64,000 nt of DNA from Mycolicibacillus parakoreensis (GCF_022370835.2 NZ_CP092365.1:1426001-1490000); one strand, 5' to 3'. Shown: positions 27,786 to 38,699, counted from the stretch's first letter. Notes: generated by a model not told the origin, from the sequence alone. Numbers and translations are program-made.

Positions 27786-27830
27786 GCCCACCCACCCTAG
27801 TGGGGCGGCCCAGTAGGGTGGGTGGGCGTG
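27783..27830. promoter_or_regulatory. Mirror-symmetric divergent promoter of pepB and gcvT
   Basis: A perfect 17-bp inverted repeat (27783-27799 and 27814-27830) includes both GTG start codons. Each arm carries TAGGGT (27814-27819 on +, 27799-27794 on -), followed by 8 nt and the GTG (27828 for gcvT, 27785 for pepB). Both genes would therefore be leaderless with identical core promoters facing outwards, separated by only 14 bp. Confidence 0.7.
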
Positions 27831-28922
27831 ACCGACCTGCAGCACGGACCCCTCGAAGAACGTCACCGCGAACTCGGCGCCACTTTCGCCGAGTTCGGCG
27901 GCTGGCTGATGCCGGTCTCCTACGCCGGCACCGTCGCCGAACACCACGCCACCCGCGAGACGGTGGGGCTGTTCGATGTGAGCCACCTGGGCAAGGCCAC
28001 CGTGCGCGGGCCCGGTGCCGCCGACTTCGTCAACACGGTGTTCACCAACGACCTGGGCCGCATCGGCCCGGGGCGGGCGCAGTACACGATGTGCTGCACC
28101 GAGTCCGGCGGCGTCATCGACGATCTGCTCGTCTACTACGTCGGCGACGACGAGATCTTCTTGGTGCCCAACGCCGCCAACACCGCTGCGGTGGTCGCCG
28201 CGCTGCGCGAGGCCGCCCCGGACGGCATCGCGGTCAGCGACGAGCACCGGTCCCGCGCGGTGCTCGCCGTGCAGGGGCCGGCGTCGACCGACATCGTCGA
28301 CGGTCTGGGGCTGCCGACCGCGATGGACTACATGGGTTTCACCGACGCCACCTACCGTGACGTCGCGGTGCGGGTCTGCCGCAGCGGCTACACCGGGGAA
28401 TCCGGCTACGAACTGCTCGCCGACTGGGACACCGCCGCGGTGGTCTTCGACGCGCTGGTCGAGGCGGTCACGGCCGCGGGCGGACAGCTCGCGGGTCTGG
28501 GGGCGCGCGACACCCTGCGCACCGAGATGGGCTACCCGCTGCACGGCCACGAACTCTCCGCCGACATCTCCCCGCTGCAGGCCCGGTGCGGCTGGGCGGT
28601 GGGGTGGAAGAAACCCGCGTTCTGGGGCCGGGCGGCCCTGCTGGCCGAGAAGGAGGCCGGACCGCGCCGGCGCCTGCGCGGGCTGCGCGCCCTCGACCGC
28701 GGGGTGCTGCGCGCCGGTCAGGCCGTGCTCGACGGCGCCACCCCGGTCGGGGTGACCACCTCGGGCACCTTCTCGCCGACGCTGAAAGCGGGAATCGCCT
28801 TGGCGCTGTTGGACACCGACGCCGACATCGCCGACGGGGCCCGGCTCAGCGTCGACGTACGCGGCCGGGCACTGGCCTGCGAGGTGGTCCGACCGCCGTT
28901 CATCACGGCGAAAACCCGCTAG
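27828..28922 (+). CDS. gcvT: Glycine cleavage system T protein (aminomethyltransferase)
   Basis: A 364-aa tetrahydrofolate-dependent aminomethyltransferase of the glycine cleavage system, which releases methylene-THF and ammonia from the lipoylated H protein. The N-terminal block [37 protein letters not shown] is characteristic, as are [32 protein letters not shown] and the C-terminal barrel [16 protein letters not shown] 27828 is preferred to GTG 27822 because it sits at the expected +1 of the symmetric promoter. No glycine riboswitch is present; the interval to pepB is only 42 bp. Confidence 0.95.
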   Translation: MTDLQHGPLEERHRELGATFAEFGGWLMPVSYAGTVAEHHATRETVGLFDVSHLGKATVRGPGAADFVNTVFTNDLGRIGPGRAQYTMCCTESGGVIDDLLVYYVGDDEIFLVPNAANTAAVVAALREAAPDGIAVSDEHRSRAVLAVQGPASTDIVDGLGLPTAMDYMGFTDATYRDVAVRVCRSGYTGESGYELLADWDTAAVVFDALVEAVTAAGGQLAGLGARDTLRTEMGYPLHGHELSADISPLQARCGWAVGWKKPAFWGRAALLAEKEAGPRRRLRGLRALDRGVLRAGQAVLDGATPVGVTTSGTFSPTLKAGIALALLDTDADIADGARLSVDVRGRALACEVVRPPFITAKTR

Positions 28923-28932
28923 CGCACGGATA

Positions 28933-28944
28933 TACAATCGGCGC
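28933..28944 (+). promoter_or_regulatory. Candidate leaderless promoter -10 of ilvE
   Basis: GATATACAATCG contains TACAAT at 28933-28938, 6 nt before ATG 28945. It is the closest match to a consensus -10 (TATAAT) among the leaderless-type promoters in this window. Confidence 0.55.
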
Positions 28945-30051
28945 ATGAGCAGCGGCAACCTGGAGTTCACGGTCACCCCCAACCCGAACCCGGCCACCGC
29001 TGCGGTACGCGAGTCGATACTGGCCGACCCCGGATTCGGCAAATACCACACCGATCACATGGTCTCGGTCAGCTACTCCGCCGAACACGGCTGGCATGAC
29101 GCCCGGGTGCTGCCGTACGGGCCGATCGAACTCGACCCGTCGGCGATCGTGTTGCACTACGCTCAAGAGATTTTCGAGGGGCTCAAGGCCTACCGGTGGG
29201 CCGACGGGTCGGTGGTGTCGTTTCGCCCGGAGGCCAATGCCGCCCGGCTGCGCGCCTCGTCGCGGCGGCTGGCGATCCCGGAACTGCCTGACGCGCTGTT
29301 CATCGAGTCGCTGCGCCAACTGATCGCCGTCGACAACGCCTGGGTGCCCGACGCCGGCGGGGAGGAGTCGCTGTATCTGCGGCCGTTCGTGATCGCCACC
29401 GAGCCGGGCCTGGGCGTCCGCCCGGCCACCGAGTACCGCTATCTGGTGTTGGCCTCGCCGGCCGGGGCCTACTTCAAGGGCGGGGTCAGACCGGTCAGTG
29501 TCTGGCTATCCACCGAGTATGTGCGCGCCTGCCCGGGAGGCACCGGCGCCGCCAAGTTCGGCGGCAACTACGCCGCGTCGCTGGTGGCGCAGGCGCAGGC
29601 CGCCGAACAGGGCTGTGACCAGGTGGTCTGGCTCGACGCGCTGGAACGGCGCTACGTCGAAGAGATGGGCGGGATGAACCTGTTCTTCGTGTTCGGCAGC
29701 GGGGGATCGGCACGGCTGGTCACCCCCGAGCTGTCCGGGTCGTTGCTGCCGGGCATCACCCGGGATTCGTTGCTGCAGTTGGCCACCGACGGCGGCTACA
29801 CCGTCGAGGAACGCAAGATCGACGTCGATGAATGGCAGAAGAAGGCTGCTGCCGGCGAGATCACCGAGGTGTTCGCCTGCGGTACCGCGGCGGTGATCAC
29901 CCCGGTCAGCCACGTCAAGTCCGGTGACGCGGAGTTCACCGTCGCCGACGGTCAACCCGGCGAGGTGACGATGGCGTTGCGCGACACCTTGACCGGCATC
30001 CAGCGCGGTACCTTCGCCGACACCCACGGCTGGATGGCGCGGCTGAGCTAG
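28945..30051 (+). CDS. ilvE: Branched-chain-amino-acid aminotransferase
   Basis: A 368-aa fold-type IV PLP aminotransferase interconverting Leu/Ile/Val and their keto acids. The block [13 protein letters not shown] and the PLP-lysine region [15 protein letters not shown] are present, as are [14 protein letters not shown] and [16 protein letters not shown], which binds the PLP phosphate. Length and N-terminus ([12 protein letters not shown]) match mycobacterial IlvE. It lies 22 nt downstream of gcvT but has its own promoter-like hexamer. It is convergent with cobS; a 14-bp perfect palindrome lies between them. Confidence 0.96.
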   Translation: MSSGNLEFTVTPNPNPATAAVRESILADPGFGKYHTDHMVSVSYSAEHGWHDARVLPYGPIELDPSAIVLHYAQEIFEGLKAYRWADGSVVSFRPEANAARLRASSRRLAIPELPDALFIESLRQLIAVDNAWVPDAGGEESLYLRPFVIATEPGLGVRPATEYRYLVLASPAGAYFKGGVRPVSVWLSTEYVRACPGGTGAAKFGGNYAASLVAQAQAAEQGCDQVVWLDALERRYVEEMGGMNLFFVFGSGGSARLVTPELSGSLLPGITRDSLLQLATDGGYTVEERKIDVDEWQKKAAAGEITEVFACGTAAVITPVSHVKSGDAEFTVADGQPGEVTMALRDTLTGIQRGTFADTHGWMARLS

Positions 30052-30070
30052 CGCCGCTGAGCTCGACAGT

Positions 30071-30084
30071 CCCGCCGCGGCGGG
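30071..30084. terminator. GC palindrome between convergent ilvE and cobS
   Basis: CCCGCCGCGGCGGG is a perfect 14-bp palindrome in the 39-bp gap between the two stop codons. It could end transcription from both sides but lacks a T-run. Confidence 0.35.
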
Positions 30085-30090
30085 CCGGGG

Positions 30091-30828
30091 TCAGGGCAGG
30101 CTGACCGCCAGCAGCACCGCGGTCACCGTGGTGGCCACCTCGACCGCCGCGCCGATCACATCACCGGTGATGCCGCCGAACCGGCGCACACAGTGGCCGA
30201 CGAGCCCCACCGTCAGCGCCATCGCGATCAGCACCGCGAGCGGGCCCTGCCACATCGGGGAGCCGGTGCACAGCGCCGCCGCCCCCACCAGCACCAGCCA
30301 TCCGGCCACCACCGCCGGCGGCTGGGTGCCCGCCACCCGCGCACCCAGCGTGCTGCCGGCCGCGGCGGCAACCGTGCGTCGGCACGCGGCGACCGCCGCC
30401 ACCCGGCCGGCGGTGAGGGCCACCACCACCCCCGCCGGGGTGAGCAGCGGCAGCGCCAGAGCCTGCGCGCCGATCGCCACCACCACCGCGGCCACTCCGA
30501 ACGGCCCGGCCGCACCCTGACGCATCACCTGCAACGCCCGCGCCGGCGGGCCGTAGCACCCCAACCCGTCGGCGGTGTCGGCCAGACCGTCGAGGTGCAG
30601 GCCGCGCGTGACGATCAGCAGCACGGTCACCGCGGCCAGCCCCGCCAGCGGACTGCCCGGCCCGAAGGCGGCCACCCCTGCGCTGGTCACACCGGCGGCC
30701 AGCGCCCCCAGCCCGGCGCCGACGACCGGAAGCGCGGTCACCGTCGCGCGCCCCACCGCACGGGTCGCCGCGCCGGGCACCGGCAGCACGGTGCTCAACG
30801 TCACCGCCGAGAGCAGCGCCGCGATCAC
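30091..30828 (-). CDS. cobS: Adenosylcobinamide-GDP ribazoletransferase (cobalamin synthase)
   Basis: A 245-aa polytopic membrane enzyme joining adenosylcobinamide-GDP to alpha-ribazole, the last assembly step of the cobalamin nucleotide loop. The catalytic Asp-rich motif [15 protein letters not shown] and [12 protein letters not shown] are diagnostic. Several hydrophobic helices fill the rest. GTG 30828 overlaps the cobT stop (GTGA), so it is the last gene of a coupled cobU-cobT-cobS set. Confidence 0.95.
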   Translation of the reverse strand: MIAALLSAVTLSTVLPVPGAATRAVGRATVTALPVVGAGLGALAAGVTSAGVAAFGPGSPLAGLAAVTVLLIVTRGLHLDGLADTADGLGCYGPPARALQVMRQGAAGPFGVAAVVVAIGAQALALPLLTPAGVVVALTAGRVAAVAACRRTVAAAAGSTLGARVAGTQPPAVVAGWLVLVGAAALCTGSPMWQGPLAVLIAMALTVGLVGHCVRRFGGITGDVIGAAVEVATTVTAVLLAVSLP

Positions 30829-31874
30829 GGGCGGCGCACCGGTCCGCAAACCCCGGCCTCGGTGAAGGTGGCCATGGAACTCAACGCGGCCACCGCCGCC
30901 CGCAGCACCGGCACTGCCAGGGCGGCACCGGTGCCCTCGCCGAGCCGCAGACCCAGATCCAGCACCGGCTCGAGTCCCAGGTCGGCCACCGCCAGCCGGT
31001 GCGCGGGCTCGGGGGAGCGGTGCCCCGCCTGCCACCAGCGGCGGGCGCCGGGGGCCAGGCGCTCGGCGACCAGGGCCGCGGCGGTGCTGGCCACCCCGTC
31101 GAGCAGCAGCGGGGTGCGGCGCAGCGCGCCCTGGGCGCAGAACCCGGCCATCGCGGCCAGGTCCGCGCCGCCGGCGGTGCGCAGCAACCCCACGGGATCG
31201 GTGCGCACCCGCTCCGCGCGGAACAAGGCGTCGCGGATCGCGGCGGTTTTGCGAATCCACCCGGCGTCGTCGATGCCGGTGCCGCGACCGACTGCCGCGA
31301 CCGGCTCGGCGTCGACCACCGCGGCGATCAACACCGTTGCCGCGGTGGTGTTTCCGATGCCCATGTCGCCGATGACGAGCAGATCGGCCCCGCGATCGAC
31401 CTCCTCGTCGGCGATGTCGCGGCCGGCCTGCAGTGCGGCGAGGGTCTGCTCCTCGGTGAGCGCGTCGCCGGTGGTGATGTCACCGCTGCCGCGGCGGACC
31501 CGGTGCGCGGCGAGCGCGCCCGCGACCGGCTCGGCGTCGACCGCGAGGTCGGCGACCCGCACGGTCGCCCCGGCGACCTGCGCCAGCGCGTTGATGGCCG
31601 CGCCGCCGGCCTCGATCCCGGCGACCATCTGCGCGGTCACCGCCGGCGGGTAGGCCGACACACCGGCGGCGGCGACCCCGTGATCCCCGGCGAACACCAC
31701 CACCCGGGTGCGCTCGAACGGCTGCGGCGGGCAGCGGCCCTGGCAGGAGGCCACCCAGGCCGCCAACTCCTCCAGCCGGCCCAGGGAGCCGGGCGGTTTG
31801 ATCAACGTGTCTTGGCGGGCGCGCGCGGCGCGCGCGGCCTCGGCGTCGGGGGCGGTGACGGCGGGAAACTGCAT
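30825..31874 (-). CDS. cobT: Nicotinate-nucleotide-dimethylbenzimidazole phosphoribosyltransferase
   Basis: A 349-aa CobT making alpha-ribazole phosphate from dimethylbenzimidazole and nicotinate mononucleotide. The family start [32 protein letters not shown], the active-site region [14 protein letters not shown] and the C-terminal [19 protein letters not shown] are all present. ATG 31874 overlaps the cobU stop by 4 nt (ATGA), and its own stop overlaps cobS, giving a tightly coupled operon. Confidence 0.96.
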   Translation of the reverse strand: MQFPAVTAPDAEAARAARARQDTLIKPPGSLGRLEELAAWVASCQGRCPPQPFERTRVVVFAGDHGVAAAGVSAYPPAVTAQMVAGIEAGGAAINALAQVAGATVRVADLAVDAEPVAGALAAHRVRRGSGDITTGDALTEEQTLAALQAGRDIADEEVDRGADLLVIGDMGIGNTTAATVLIAAVVDAEPVAAVGRGTGIDDAGWIRKTAAIRDALFRAERVRTDPVGLLRTAGGADLAAMAGFCAQGALRRTPLLLDGVASTAAALVAERLAPGARRWWQAGHRSPEPAHRLAVADLGLEPVLDLGLRLGEGTGAALAVPVLRAAVAALSSMATFTEAGVCGPVRRP

Positions 31875-32455
31875 CAGCGGGTGCCCGCCTGCGGCGCCGG
31901 TTTGATCGGCACCGGCTGACCGGCCACCACCAGCACCACCCGGTCGCAGCGGTCGGCGATCGCCTGGTTGAGGCTGCCCAGCCGGTCGGCGAACAGCCGC
32001 CCGGACGCGGTGTCGGCGACGATGCTCAATCCGACCTCGGGGCTGACCACGGTGAGTTCGGCGGGAAACGCCGTCAACGCCGCCAGCAGCGTGTCGGTGG
32101 CGTCGTCGAGACGGCGGTCGCGGGCGTCGGCGGTGTCGACGTCCCAGCCCTGCCGGTCCAGCGCCGCGGTCAACCAGCCGCCCAGGTCGTCGACGAGGGT
32201 CGGCAGGTGCGGCCGCTGCCGCAGCACCGCCGCCACGTCGGCGCTCTCCACCGTCGACCAGCGGGCACTGCGGCGCGCCCGATGCGCCGCCACCCGCCGC
32301 GCCCAGGACGGATCCCCGGACTCGGGGCGCGGATCGGCCCCGGTGGCCAGGTAGCGCAGGGCCACCCCGGCGCCGGCGGCCCTCGCCAGGGCGTTCTCGG
32401 CCCACCGGGATTTTCCCGATCGGATCCCGCCGAGCACCAGGGTGCGCATCGTCAC
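31874..32455 (-). CDS. cobU: Bifunctional adenosylcobinamide kinase/adenosylcobinamide-phosphate guanylyltransferase
   Basis: A 193-aa P-loop enzyme that phosphorylates and guanylylates adenosylcobinamide, supplying the CobS substrate. The Walker A is [12 protein letters not shown], with the family segments [18 protein letters not shown] and [13 protein letters not shown], and [10 protein letters not shown] in place of the usual VSNEVG. GTG 32455 or ATG 32449 could start it. In M. tuberculosis cobU is located elsewhere as I recall, so its linkage to cobT-cobS is a local arrangement. It lies 36 nt after the DUF3043 gene. Confidence 0.93.
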   Translation of the reverse strand: MTMRTLVLGGIRSGKSRWAENALARAAGAGVALRYLATGADPRPESGDPSWARRVAAHRARRSARWSTVESADVAAVLRQRPHLPTLVDDLGGWLTAALDRQGWDVDTADARDRRLDDATDTLLAALTAFPAELTVVSPEVGLSIVADTASGRLFADRLGSLNQAIADRCDRVVLVVAGQPVPIKPAPQAGTR

Positions 32456-32491
32456 CGCACCGACGCCGGCCGGCGACCGCGCCGCCGCGGC

Positions 32492-33157
32492 TCACTCAAC
32501 CGAGTCACCGCGGTTCACCTGGGGCTTGGGTGCGCGCATCCGGCGCAGCTGGGAGGCCCGACCGGCGGCATACAGCGACAGTCGCCAGCGGGGGTCGGTG
32601 TTCTGCGGGAACTTCACGTCGACCGCGCGGTTGACCTTGCGGCCCAGCAGCACCGCGTCGACGGCCATCGCCAGCAGCAACACCAGCAATCCCAGCGACA
32701 CGTAGCGCTGCACCTGCAGCGGCATCGCCAGGGTGAGGAACAGCAGCACGAACGCCGAGGGCATGAACAAGCCCAGCAGGTTGCGTCGCGCATCGACCAC
32801 GTCGCGCACGTAGCGGCGCACCGGCCCCTTGTCGCGGTCCAGCAGATACTTCTCCTCACCGGCCATCATGCGTTGGCGGCTCTCGGCGCGGCGTTCCTGA
32901 AGGAGTTCGCGGCGCTGCTTGCGCTCCTCGCGGCTGAGCTTGGGGCGTAGTTGCTTGCGGCGTTTGCGCGCCTCGGCGGCGGTCATCGGGGCGGGCGCGA
33001 CCGGGCCGCGACGCCGGGCGGCGTCCCGCTTCGGTGTGGGACGCCCCTTGGGGGCCGTGCCGCGAGCAGCCCCGGTGGACTCGGCGGCGGATCCCGCGGG
33101 CGGGGTCTGGTCGGCGCCGTCCCCCGCGGCGGCCTTCTTACGTCCCAGCAAGCTCAC
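32492..33157 (-). CDS. DUF3043 membrane protein
   Basis: A 221-aa protein (positional counterpart of Rv2206) with a long basic, low-complexity N-terminus ([13 protein letters not shown], then [10 protein letters not shown] and [21 protein letters not shown], likely coiled-coil or helical). A conserved segment [27 protein letters not shown] is followed by two transmembrane helices ([37 protein letters not shown]) and a conserved C-terminal tail. Function unknown. GTG 33157 is supported by TAACCT 7 nt upstream; the longer frame is antisense of the glycerate kinase. Confidence 0.88.
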   Translation of the reverse strand: MSLLGRKKAAAGDGADQTPPAGSAAESTGAARGTAPKGRPTPKRDAARRRGPVAPAPMTAAEARKRRKQLRPKLSREERKQRRELLQERRAESRQRMMAGEEKYLLDRDKGPVRRYVRDVVDARRNLLGLFMPSAFVLLFLTLAMPLQVQRYVSLGLLVLLLAMAVDAVLLGRKVNRAVDVKFPQNTDPRWRLSLYAAGRASQLRRMRAPKPQVNRGDSVE

Positions 33158-33170
33158 AGCGGCCAGGTTA
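33158..33170 (-). promoter_or_regulatory. Candidate leaderless -10 of the DUF3043 gene
   Basis: Minus-strand TAACCT (33170-33165) lies 7 nt before GTG 33157. The divergent glycerate kinase promoter is 45 bp away. Confidence 0.45.
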
Positions 33171-33214
33171 CTGTGCTGACCCGCGATGTCGGCCAGGGCC
33201 CGCAGCCGGGCGCC

Positions 33215-33226
33215 TACCCTGCAGAC
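33215..33226 (+). promoter_or_regulatory. Candidate leaderless -10 of the glycerate kinase gene
   Basis: TACCCT at 33215-33220 is 6 nt before ATG 33227. Confidence 0.45.
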
Positions 33227-34348
33227 ATGATGATCGCTCCCGCCGGCACCGCCGACGCGCCGGCGACCCCGTTGCGGGTGCTGATCGCTCCGGACAGTTT
33301 CGGCGACAGCCTCACCGCCGAACAGGCCGCGGCCGCGATCGCCACCGGGTGGTATCGATCCCGCCCGCGCGACCGGTTCACGATCGCCCCGCAGTCCGAT
33401 GGGGGGCCCGGGTTCGTGGCGGTGCTGGCCCGCACGATCGGCGCGCCCCGCCGCATCCGGGTGCAGGGGCCGCTGGACACCGAGGTCGAGGCGGAGTGGT
33501 TGCTCGACGACGCCACCGCGACCGCGTACCTGGAGTCCGCGCAGGTGTGCGGGCTGGCGGCGCTGGGCCGCACGCCCAGCCCGGAGACGGCGCTGGGCGC
33601 CGGCAGCGGCGGTGTCGGCCAACTCATCGAGGCGGCGCTGGCCGCCGGGGCGCGCCGCATCGTGGTCGGGTTGGGCGGCAGCGCCAGCACCGACGGCGGT
33701 CGGGGGCTGCTCGAGGCCCTCGGCGGGCCGGCCACCGGGCGCGCCCGGCTGGCCGGGGTGGAGGTGATCGCCGCCACCGACGTCGACCATCCGCTGCTGG
33801 GCCCCTGGGGCGCGGCCCGGGTGTTCGGCCCGCAGAAGGGGGCCGACCCGGCGACCGTGACGCTGCTCGAGCACCGGCTCGGGGCGATCGCCGCCGAACT
33901 GGATGCGCTCGCCGGGCGGATGGTCAGCGCCGAGGCCGGCGCCGGGGCGGCCGGCGGGATCGGTGCGGCGCTGCTCGCCCTGGGCGCACGGCGCGAATCC
34001 GGGGCGGCGGTGATCGCCGAACGCACCGGGTTGGCCGCCGCGTTGGCCGCCGCGGATCTGGTGGTCACCGGCGAGGGACGCCTCGATGCGCAGTCGCTGC
34101 GGGGCAAGGTGGTCGGGGCGCTGGCCGGGGCGGCCCGCGCCCGCTCGCTGCCGCTGCTGGTCTTCGCCGGTCAGGTCGACGTCGGGGCGGCGGCGCTGCA
34201 GGCCTCCGGCATCCGGGCGGTCGCGGCGATCGCCGACTACGCCGGGTCGGTGCAGCTGGCGATCGCCGATGCGGTCAATCAGCTGATGGGCCTGGCGACC
34301 ACCGCGGCGGCACAACTCGGGAATAACCCCGTCAACAGGTACCGTTGA
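33227..34348 (+). CDS. Glycerate kinase (GK-I family)
   Basis: A 373-aa member of the type I glycerate kinase family (positional counterpart of Rv2205c), which phosphorylates glycerate with ATP. Conserved features are [23 protein letters not shown] at the N-terminus, [24 protein letters not shown] and the C-terminal [19 protein letters not shown]. The N-terminal [15 protein letters not shown] is a short extension; ATG 33227 or 33230 are equivalent. It ends 74 nt before erpA. The biological substrate in mycobacteria has not been verified to my knowledge. Confidence 0.88.
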   Translation: MMIAPAGTADAPATPLRVLIAPDSFGDSLTAEQAAAAIATGWYRSRPRDRFTIAPQSDGGPGFVAVLARTIGAPRRIRVQGPLDTEVEAEWLLDDATATAYLESAQVCGLAALGRTPSPETALGAGSGGVGQLIEAALAAGARRIVVGLGGSASTDGGRGLLEALGGPATGRARLAGVEVIAATDVDHPLLGPWGAARVFGPQKGADPATVTLLEHRLGAIAAELDALAGRMVSAEAGAGAAGGIGAALLALGARRESGAAVIAERTGLAAALAAADLVVTGEGRLDAQSLRGKVVGALAGAARARSLPLLVFAGQVDVGAAALQASGIRAVAAIADYAGSVQLAIADAVNQLMGLATTAAAQLGNNPVNRYR

Positions 34349-34380
34349 GGTGGTGGGTTCTGCCGGTCGCGCGGCCCACC
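34340..34380 (+). promoter_or_regulatory. Possible erpA promoter and 5' mRNA hairpin
   Basis: TACCGT at 34340-34345 could place a transcript start near 34352. There GGTGGG (34352-34357) can pair with CCCACC (34375-34380) around a GC-rich inner region. The erpA mRNA would thus begin with a hairpin, about 70 nt before the ribosome-binding site. Confidence 0.3.
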
Positions 34381-34422
34381 AAATGATCTGACACGTCGCA
34401 CCGTGTAGGGAGAAAAGAAGTA

Positions 34423-34779
34423 ATGACAGTCCAGACCGATTCCAGCACCGCTGCCCACGGCGTGATCCTGACCGACGCCGCCGCCGCGAAGGCGAAATCC
34501 CTGCTCGACCAGGAAGGCCGCGACGACTTGGCGTTGCGCATCGCGGTGCAGCCCGGTGGCTGCTCGGGGCTGCGCTACAACCTGTTCTTCGACGACCGTT
34601 CCCTCGACGGCGACGCGACCGCGGAGTTCGCCGGGGTGAAGCTGACCGTCGACCGGATGAGCCTGCCTTACCTCGACGGTGCCTCGATCGACTTCGTCGA
34701 CAGCATCGAGAAGCAGGGATTCACCATCGAAAACCCCAACGCCGGCGGGTCCTGCTCCTGCGGCGACTCGTTCAACTAG
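34423..34779 (+). CDS. erpA: Iron-sulfur cluster assembly/insertion protein (ErpA/HesB type)
   Basis: A 118-aa A-type Fe-S carrier (positional counterpart of Rv2204c). The three cluster-binding Cys are present: QPGGCSGLRYNL and the C-terminal GGSCSCGDSF. Such proteins deliver Fe-S clusters to client enzymes such as LipA and the Rieske protein encoded in this window. GGGAGAAAAGAAGTA before ATG 34423 is a clear ribosome-binding site. Confidence 0.93.
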   Translation: MTVQTDSSTAAHGVILTDAAAAKAKSLLDQEGRDDLALRIAVQPGGCSGLRYNLFFDDRSLDGDATAEFAGVKLTVDRMSLPYLDGASIDFVDSIEKQGFTIENPNAGGSCSCGDSFN

Positions 34780-34863
34780 ACGTTCACACCAGACGCCCTC
34801 CGAACACGGTCAGCCCCGGCGGATCGGCGGCTCAGTGGCGGTCGGTGGTCGACAGGTAGGCGT

Positions 34864-34890
34864 CAGGAGGCGTCACCTCAGGAGGCGTCA
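34864..34890. repeat. Short direct repeat CAGGAGGCGTCA
   Basis: Two 12-nt copies at 34864-34875 and 34879-34890, spaced 15 nt. The second overlaps the stop codon of the minus-strand membrane-protein gene. A partial third copy (AGGCGTCA) precedes them. Confidence 0.7.
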
Positions 34891-35556
34891 GTAGGTGCCG
34901 CCGGTCCGCAGCACATAGGAGCAGACCAGCACGCTGTCGTCCTGCAGCAGCAACTGCGCGGTGCCCTGCACGCCGTCACGGGCCGCGCCGCCGCCGGCCG
35001 GGACGATCCGCATGCTGAACAACACCTGGGCCTGATAGTGCGACAGCAGCACGATCTTGTCGACGGCGGTGACCTCGGCGTCGTCGAACTGCTTGTGGAA
35101 CGCGTCGCTGCTCAGTTTCGCCAGCGCCTCATCGGAACGGCGGTCCCCGACCGCGTCGTAGGTGCCGCACATGGTGTTGCGGGCGATGATGTCGATATCC
35201 CGGTCGGCCAGGGCGTCGAGGTAGCGCTGGATCGCGACCTGCGCGGTCCGCTCGGTGAGGGGGGCGGCGGTGTCGCGGGTGGCGTAGACCAGGGCGCCGA
35301 CCGCACCGGCGGTCAGCAGCACCGCCAGCAGCACCGCGACAACGAGCGGCCACCGGGCCCGCCGCGGCGCACGATAGCCCGGTGCCGGCGGGTACCCGGG
35401 CGGGGGCATCGCCAACGGTCCGGTCGGGGGATCGAAGTAGTCGTGGACCATCGGATGGGGGCCGCTGGGATGGGCGGCGTGCCGGGGAGCGCCGCCGGGC
35501 GGGGGGCCGGATCCGAAGCCGCCGACCCCGGGCGGCAGGGGATGCGGACCGGTCAT
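34888..35556 (-). CDS. Pro/Gly-rich single-pass membrane protein (Rv2203-like)
   Basis: A 222-aa protein with a Pro/Gly-rich cytoplasmic N-terminus (residues 1-65), one transmembrane helix (WPLVVAVLLAVLLTAGAVGALVYA, about 69-92) and an extracytoplasmic domain resembling the DUF4878/NTF2-like folds of mycobacterial lipoproteins (AQVAIQRYLDALADRDIDIIARNTMCGTYD). Cys in TMCGTYD and VLVCSYV could form a disulfide. No enzymatic motif. ATG 35556 has TAGCCT 6 nt upstream. Function unknown. Confidence 0.85.
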   Translation of the reverse strand: MTGPHPLPPGVGGFGSGPPPGGAPRHAAHPSGPHPMVHDYFDPPTGPLAMPPPGYPPAPGYRAPRRARWPLVVAVLLAVLLTAGAVGALVYATRDTAAPLTERTAQVAIQRYLDALADRDIDIIARNTMCGTYDAVGDRRSDEALAKLSSDAFHKQFDDAEVTAVDKIVLLSHYQAQVLFSMRIVPAGGGAARDGVQGTAQLLLQDDSVLVCSYVLRTGGTY

Positions 35557-35568
35557 GTAGGCAGGCTA
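35557..35568 (-). promoter_or_regulatory. Candidate leaderless -10 of the Rv2203-like gene
   Basis: Minus-strand TAGCCT (35568-35563) is 6 nt before ATG 35556. Confidence 0.45.
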
Positions 35569-35637
35569 GCGCACCACCACTGGACGTCGCCGGGGTGCGG
35601 GCGGCTACGCTGAGCACCGTTCAATAGCTGGGCTTAG

Positions 35638-36621
<984 letters not shown>

Positions 36622-36634
36622 CCGGCGCCGGACC

Positions 36635-38605
36635 CTACAGCTGCACCGGGTAGTGCGGTTCGCTGATCTGCGGGGTCACGCTGCGGTCGACGAAGATCGC
36701 GTGCCACAGCAGAAAGATCAGCACCGTCCACAACCGTCGCGAATGATCGCTCACCCCGCAGCGGTGTTCGTCGAGCAAGCGCCGGGTCGCCGCCAGGTCG
36801 ATGTGCTCGCCGGCGTGGGAGGTCGCGACCATCTGGTAGGCCCAATCCAGCAACTCGCCGGCGCGCAGCCAGTGTCGGATCGGTACCGGGAAACCCAGCT
36901 TCGGCCGGTGCAGCACGTGGGCGGGGACGATCGGCTCCAACGCCCGGCGCAACGCGTATTTGGTGGTCGTGCGGGTGATCTTGGCCGACACCGGCAGCCG
37001 CGAGGCCACCGCGAACACCTCGGGGTCCAAAAACGGCACCCGCAGCTCCAGTGAATTGGCCATCGTCATCTTGTCGGCCTTGACCAGGATGTCGCCGCGC
37101 AGCCAGGTGAACAGGTCGACGTGTTGCATCCGGGCCACCGGATCCCAGCCCGCGGAGGCGGCGTAGATCGGCGCGGTCACGTCGGTGTGCGTCCAATCGG
37201 GGGAGAACCCGGGCAGCACCGCGCGCAGCTGCTCGTCGGAGAAGCTGCGCGCGTTGCCGTAATAGCGCTGCTCCAGGGTGAGCGAACCGCGGTGCAACAG
37301 GCTTTTGCCGCGCATCCCCTCCGGCAGGGGTTTGGACATCTTGCCGACCGAGCGCCGTAGCGGGCCGGGCAGATAGTTGAACGGCTTCAACGACAGCGGC
37401 TCGCGGTAGATGGTGTAGCCGCCGAACAGTTCGTCGGCGCCCTCCCCGGAGAGCACCACCTTGACGTGTTTGCGGGCCTCGCGGGCGACGAAGAACAGCG
37501 GCACCAACGCCGGGTCGGCGACCGGCTCGTCGAGATACCACACGATCTCGGGCAGCGCGGCGACGAACTCGTGCTCGCTGACCACCTTGGTGATGTGGCG
37601 CGCCCCGATCGCCTCGGCGGTGGCCACCGCGACGTCGACCTCGGAGAAGCCCTCGCGCTCGAATCCGGTCGTGAACGTGATCAGATCCGGGTTGTGCCGG
37701 ATCGCCAGCGCCGCGATCGCCGTCGAATCGATCCCGCCGGACAGAAACGCCCCGACGGTGACGTCGGCGCGCATGTGCTTGGCCACCGAGTCCTCCAGCA
37801 CCGCGGTGATCTCGTCGTAGCGCTCCTGCGCGGCGTGCGGGCCGGTGCCGAACGGTTCGGCGGCGAACCGCGGGGTGAAATAGCGGGTGGTCTGCGGCGG
37901 CTGCCCGGGGCGCACGCGCGCATAGCAGCCCGACTCCAGCCGGCGCACCGCGGTGTGCAGCGTCTCGGGTTCCGGCACGTACTGCAACAGCGTGTAGTGC
38001 TGCACCGCCCGGCGGTCCACGGTGGTGTCCAGTCCGGCCGCATCGGCGAGCTCCAGCAGCGACTTCTTCTCGCTGCCCACCACGGTGCCGCCCGGTCCGG
38101 TCGCCATGAACAGGGGTTTGATCCCGAACGGGTCGCGCGCGCAGAACAGCTCCCCGGTGGCGGTGTCCCACAGCGCGAAGGCGAACATGCCGCGCAGCCG
38201 GGGCAGCGCCTCGACCCCCCAGTAGTGGTAGGCGGCCACGATCGCCTCGGTGTCGCCGTCGGTGGCGAACACCGCCCCGTGGGCGGCGGCCAGTTCGGCG
38301 CGCAGCTCCAGGTAGTTGTAGATCTCGCCGTTGAACACCAGCACGTAGCGCTCCGGCGTCTCCGGCGGTCCCCAGTGCAGCGGCTGGTGGGAGTGTTCGA
38401 TGTCGATGATCGCGAGCCGGGTGAACCCCAGCGCGACGGTGTGGGCCGGTCCGCGGTCGGTCCAGGTGCCCAGCTCGTCGGGGCCGCGGTGGCGCATCAC
38501 CTGCGCCGCCGCCGCCACCCGCTCGGCGACCACGTCGGCCCCGGAGCCGGCCCCGGAGTCGGCATCGTCACCGAGGGCCGTCACCCACGCCAGCAGTCCG
38601 CACAT
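36635..38605 (-). CDS. asnB: Asparagine synthase (glutamine-hydrolysing)
   Basis: A 656-aa class II amidotransferase converting Asp, Gln and ATP to Asn. Starting at ATG 38605 the N-terminal Cys2 nucleophile (MCGLLAWV) is exposed, which fixes the start; the frame's extra 15 upstream codons would bury it. The glutaminase domain ([16 protein letters not shown]) is followed by the synthetase domain with the pyrophosphate loop [21 protein letters not shown] and the C-terminal [10 protein letters not shown]. Length agrees with Rv2201. Divergent from ctaC. Confidence 0.96.
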   Translation of the reverse strand: MCGLLAWVTALGDDADSGAGSGADVVAERVAAAAQVMRHRGPDELGTWTDRGPAHTVALGFTRLAIIDIEHSHQPLHWGPPETPERYVLVFNGEIYNYLELRAELAAAHGAVFATDGDTEAIVAAYHYWGVEALPRLRGMFAFALWDTATGELFCARDPFGIKPLFMATGPGGTVVGSEKKSLLELADAAGLDTTVDRRAVQHYTLLQYVPEPETLHTAVRRLESGCYARVRPGQPPQTTRYFTPRFAAEPFGTGPHAAQERYDEITAVLEDSVAKHMRADVTVGAFLSGGIDSTAIAALAIRHNPDLITFTTGFEREGFSEVDVAVATAEAIGARHITKVVSEHEFVAALPEIVWYLDEPVADPALVPLFFVAREARKHVKVVLSGEGADELFGGYTIYREPLSLKPFNYLPGPLRRSVGKMSKPLPEGMRGKSLLHRGSLTLEQRYYGNARSFSDEQLRAVLPGFSPDWTHTDVTAPIYAASAGWDPVARMQHVDLFTWLRGDILVKADKMTMANSLELRVPFLDPEVFAVASRLPVSAKITRTTTKYALRRALEPIVPAHVLHRPKLGFPVPIRHWLRAGELLDWAYQMVATSHAGEHIDLAATRRLLDEHRCGVSDHSRRLWTVLIFLLWHAIFVDRSVTPQISEPHYPVQL

Positions 38606-38619
38606 GGCGCTCCAGTATG
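38606..38619 (-). promoter_or_regulatory. Candidate leaderless -10 of asnB
   Basis: Minus-strand CATACT (38619-38614) stands 8 nt before ATG 38605. Confidence 0.35.
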
Positions 38620-38699
38620 CCGCACCCGGGGCCCGCCGGATTTGGGACACGGATCGCGAGGTGCACCGGGCCGCTGTTCCGGTTGTGGTCTACGCTGCG

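Noticed and set aside
27786..27827. Glycine riboswitch upstream of gcvT
   Set aside because: Only 42 bp separate gcvT from the divergent pepB, and the space is fully occupied by the symmetric promoter.
30052..33226. Cobalamin riboswitch for the cobUTS genes
   Set aside because: The gap before cobU is only 36 nt and the upstream gene is on the same strand; no B12-box-like sequence was recognised.
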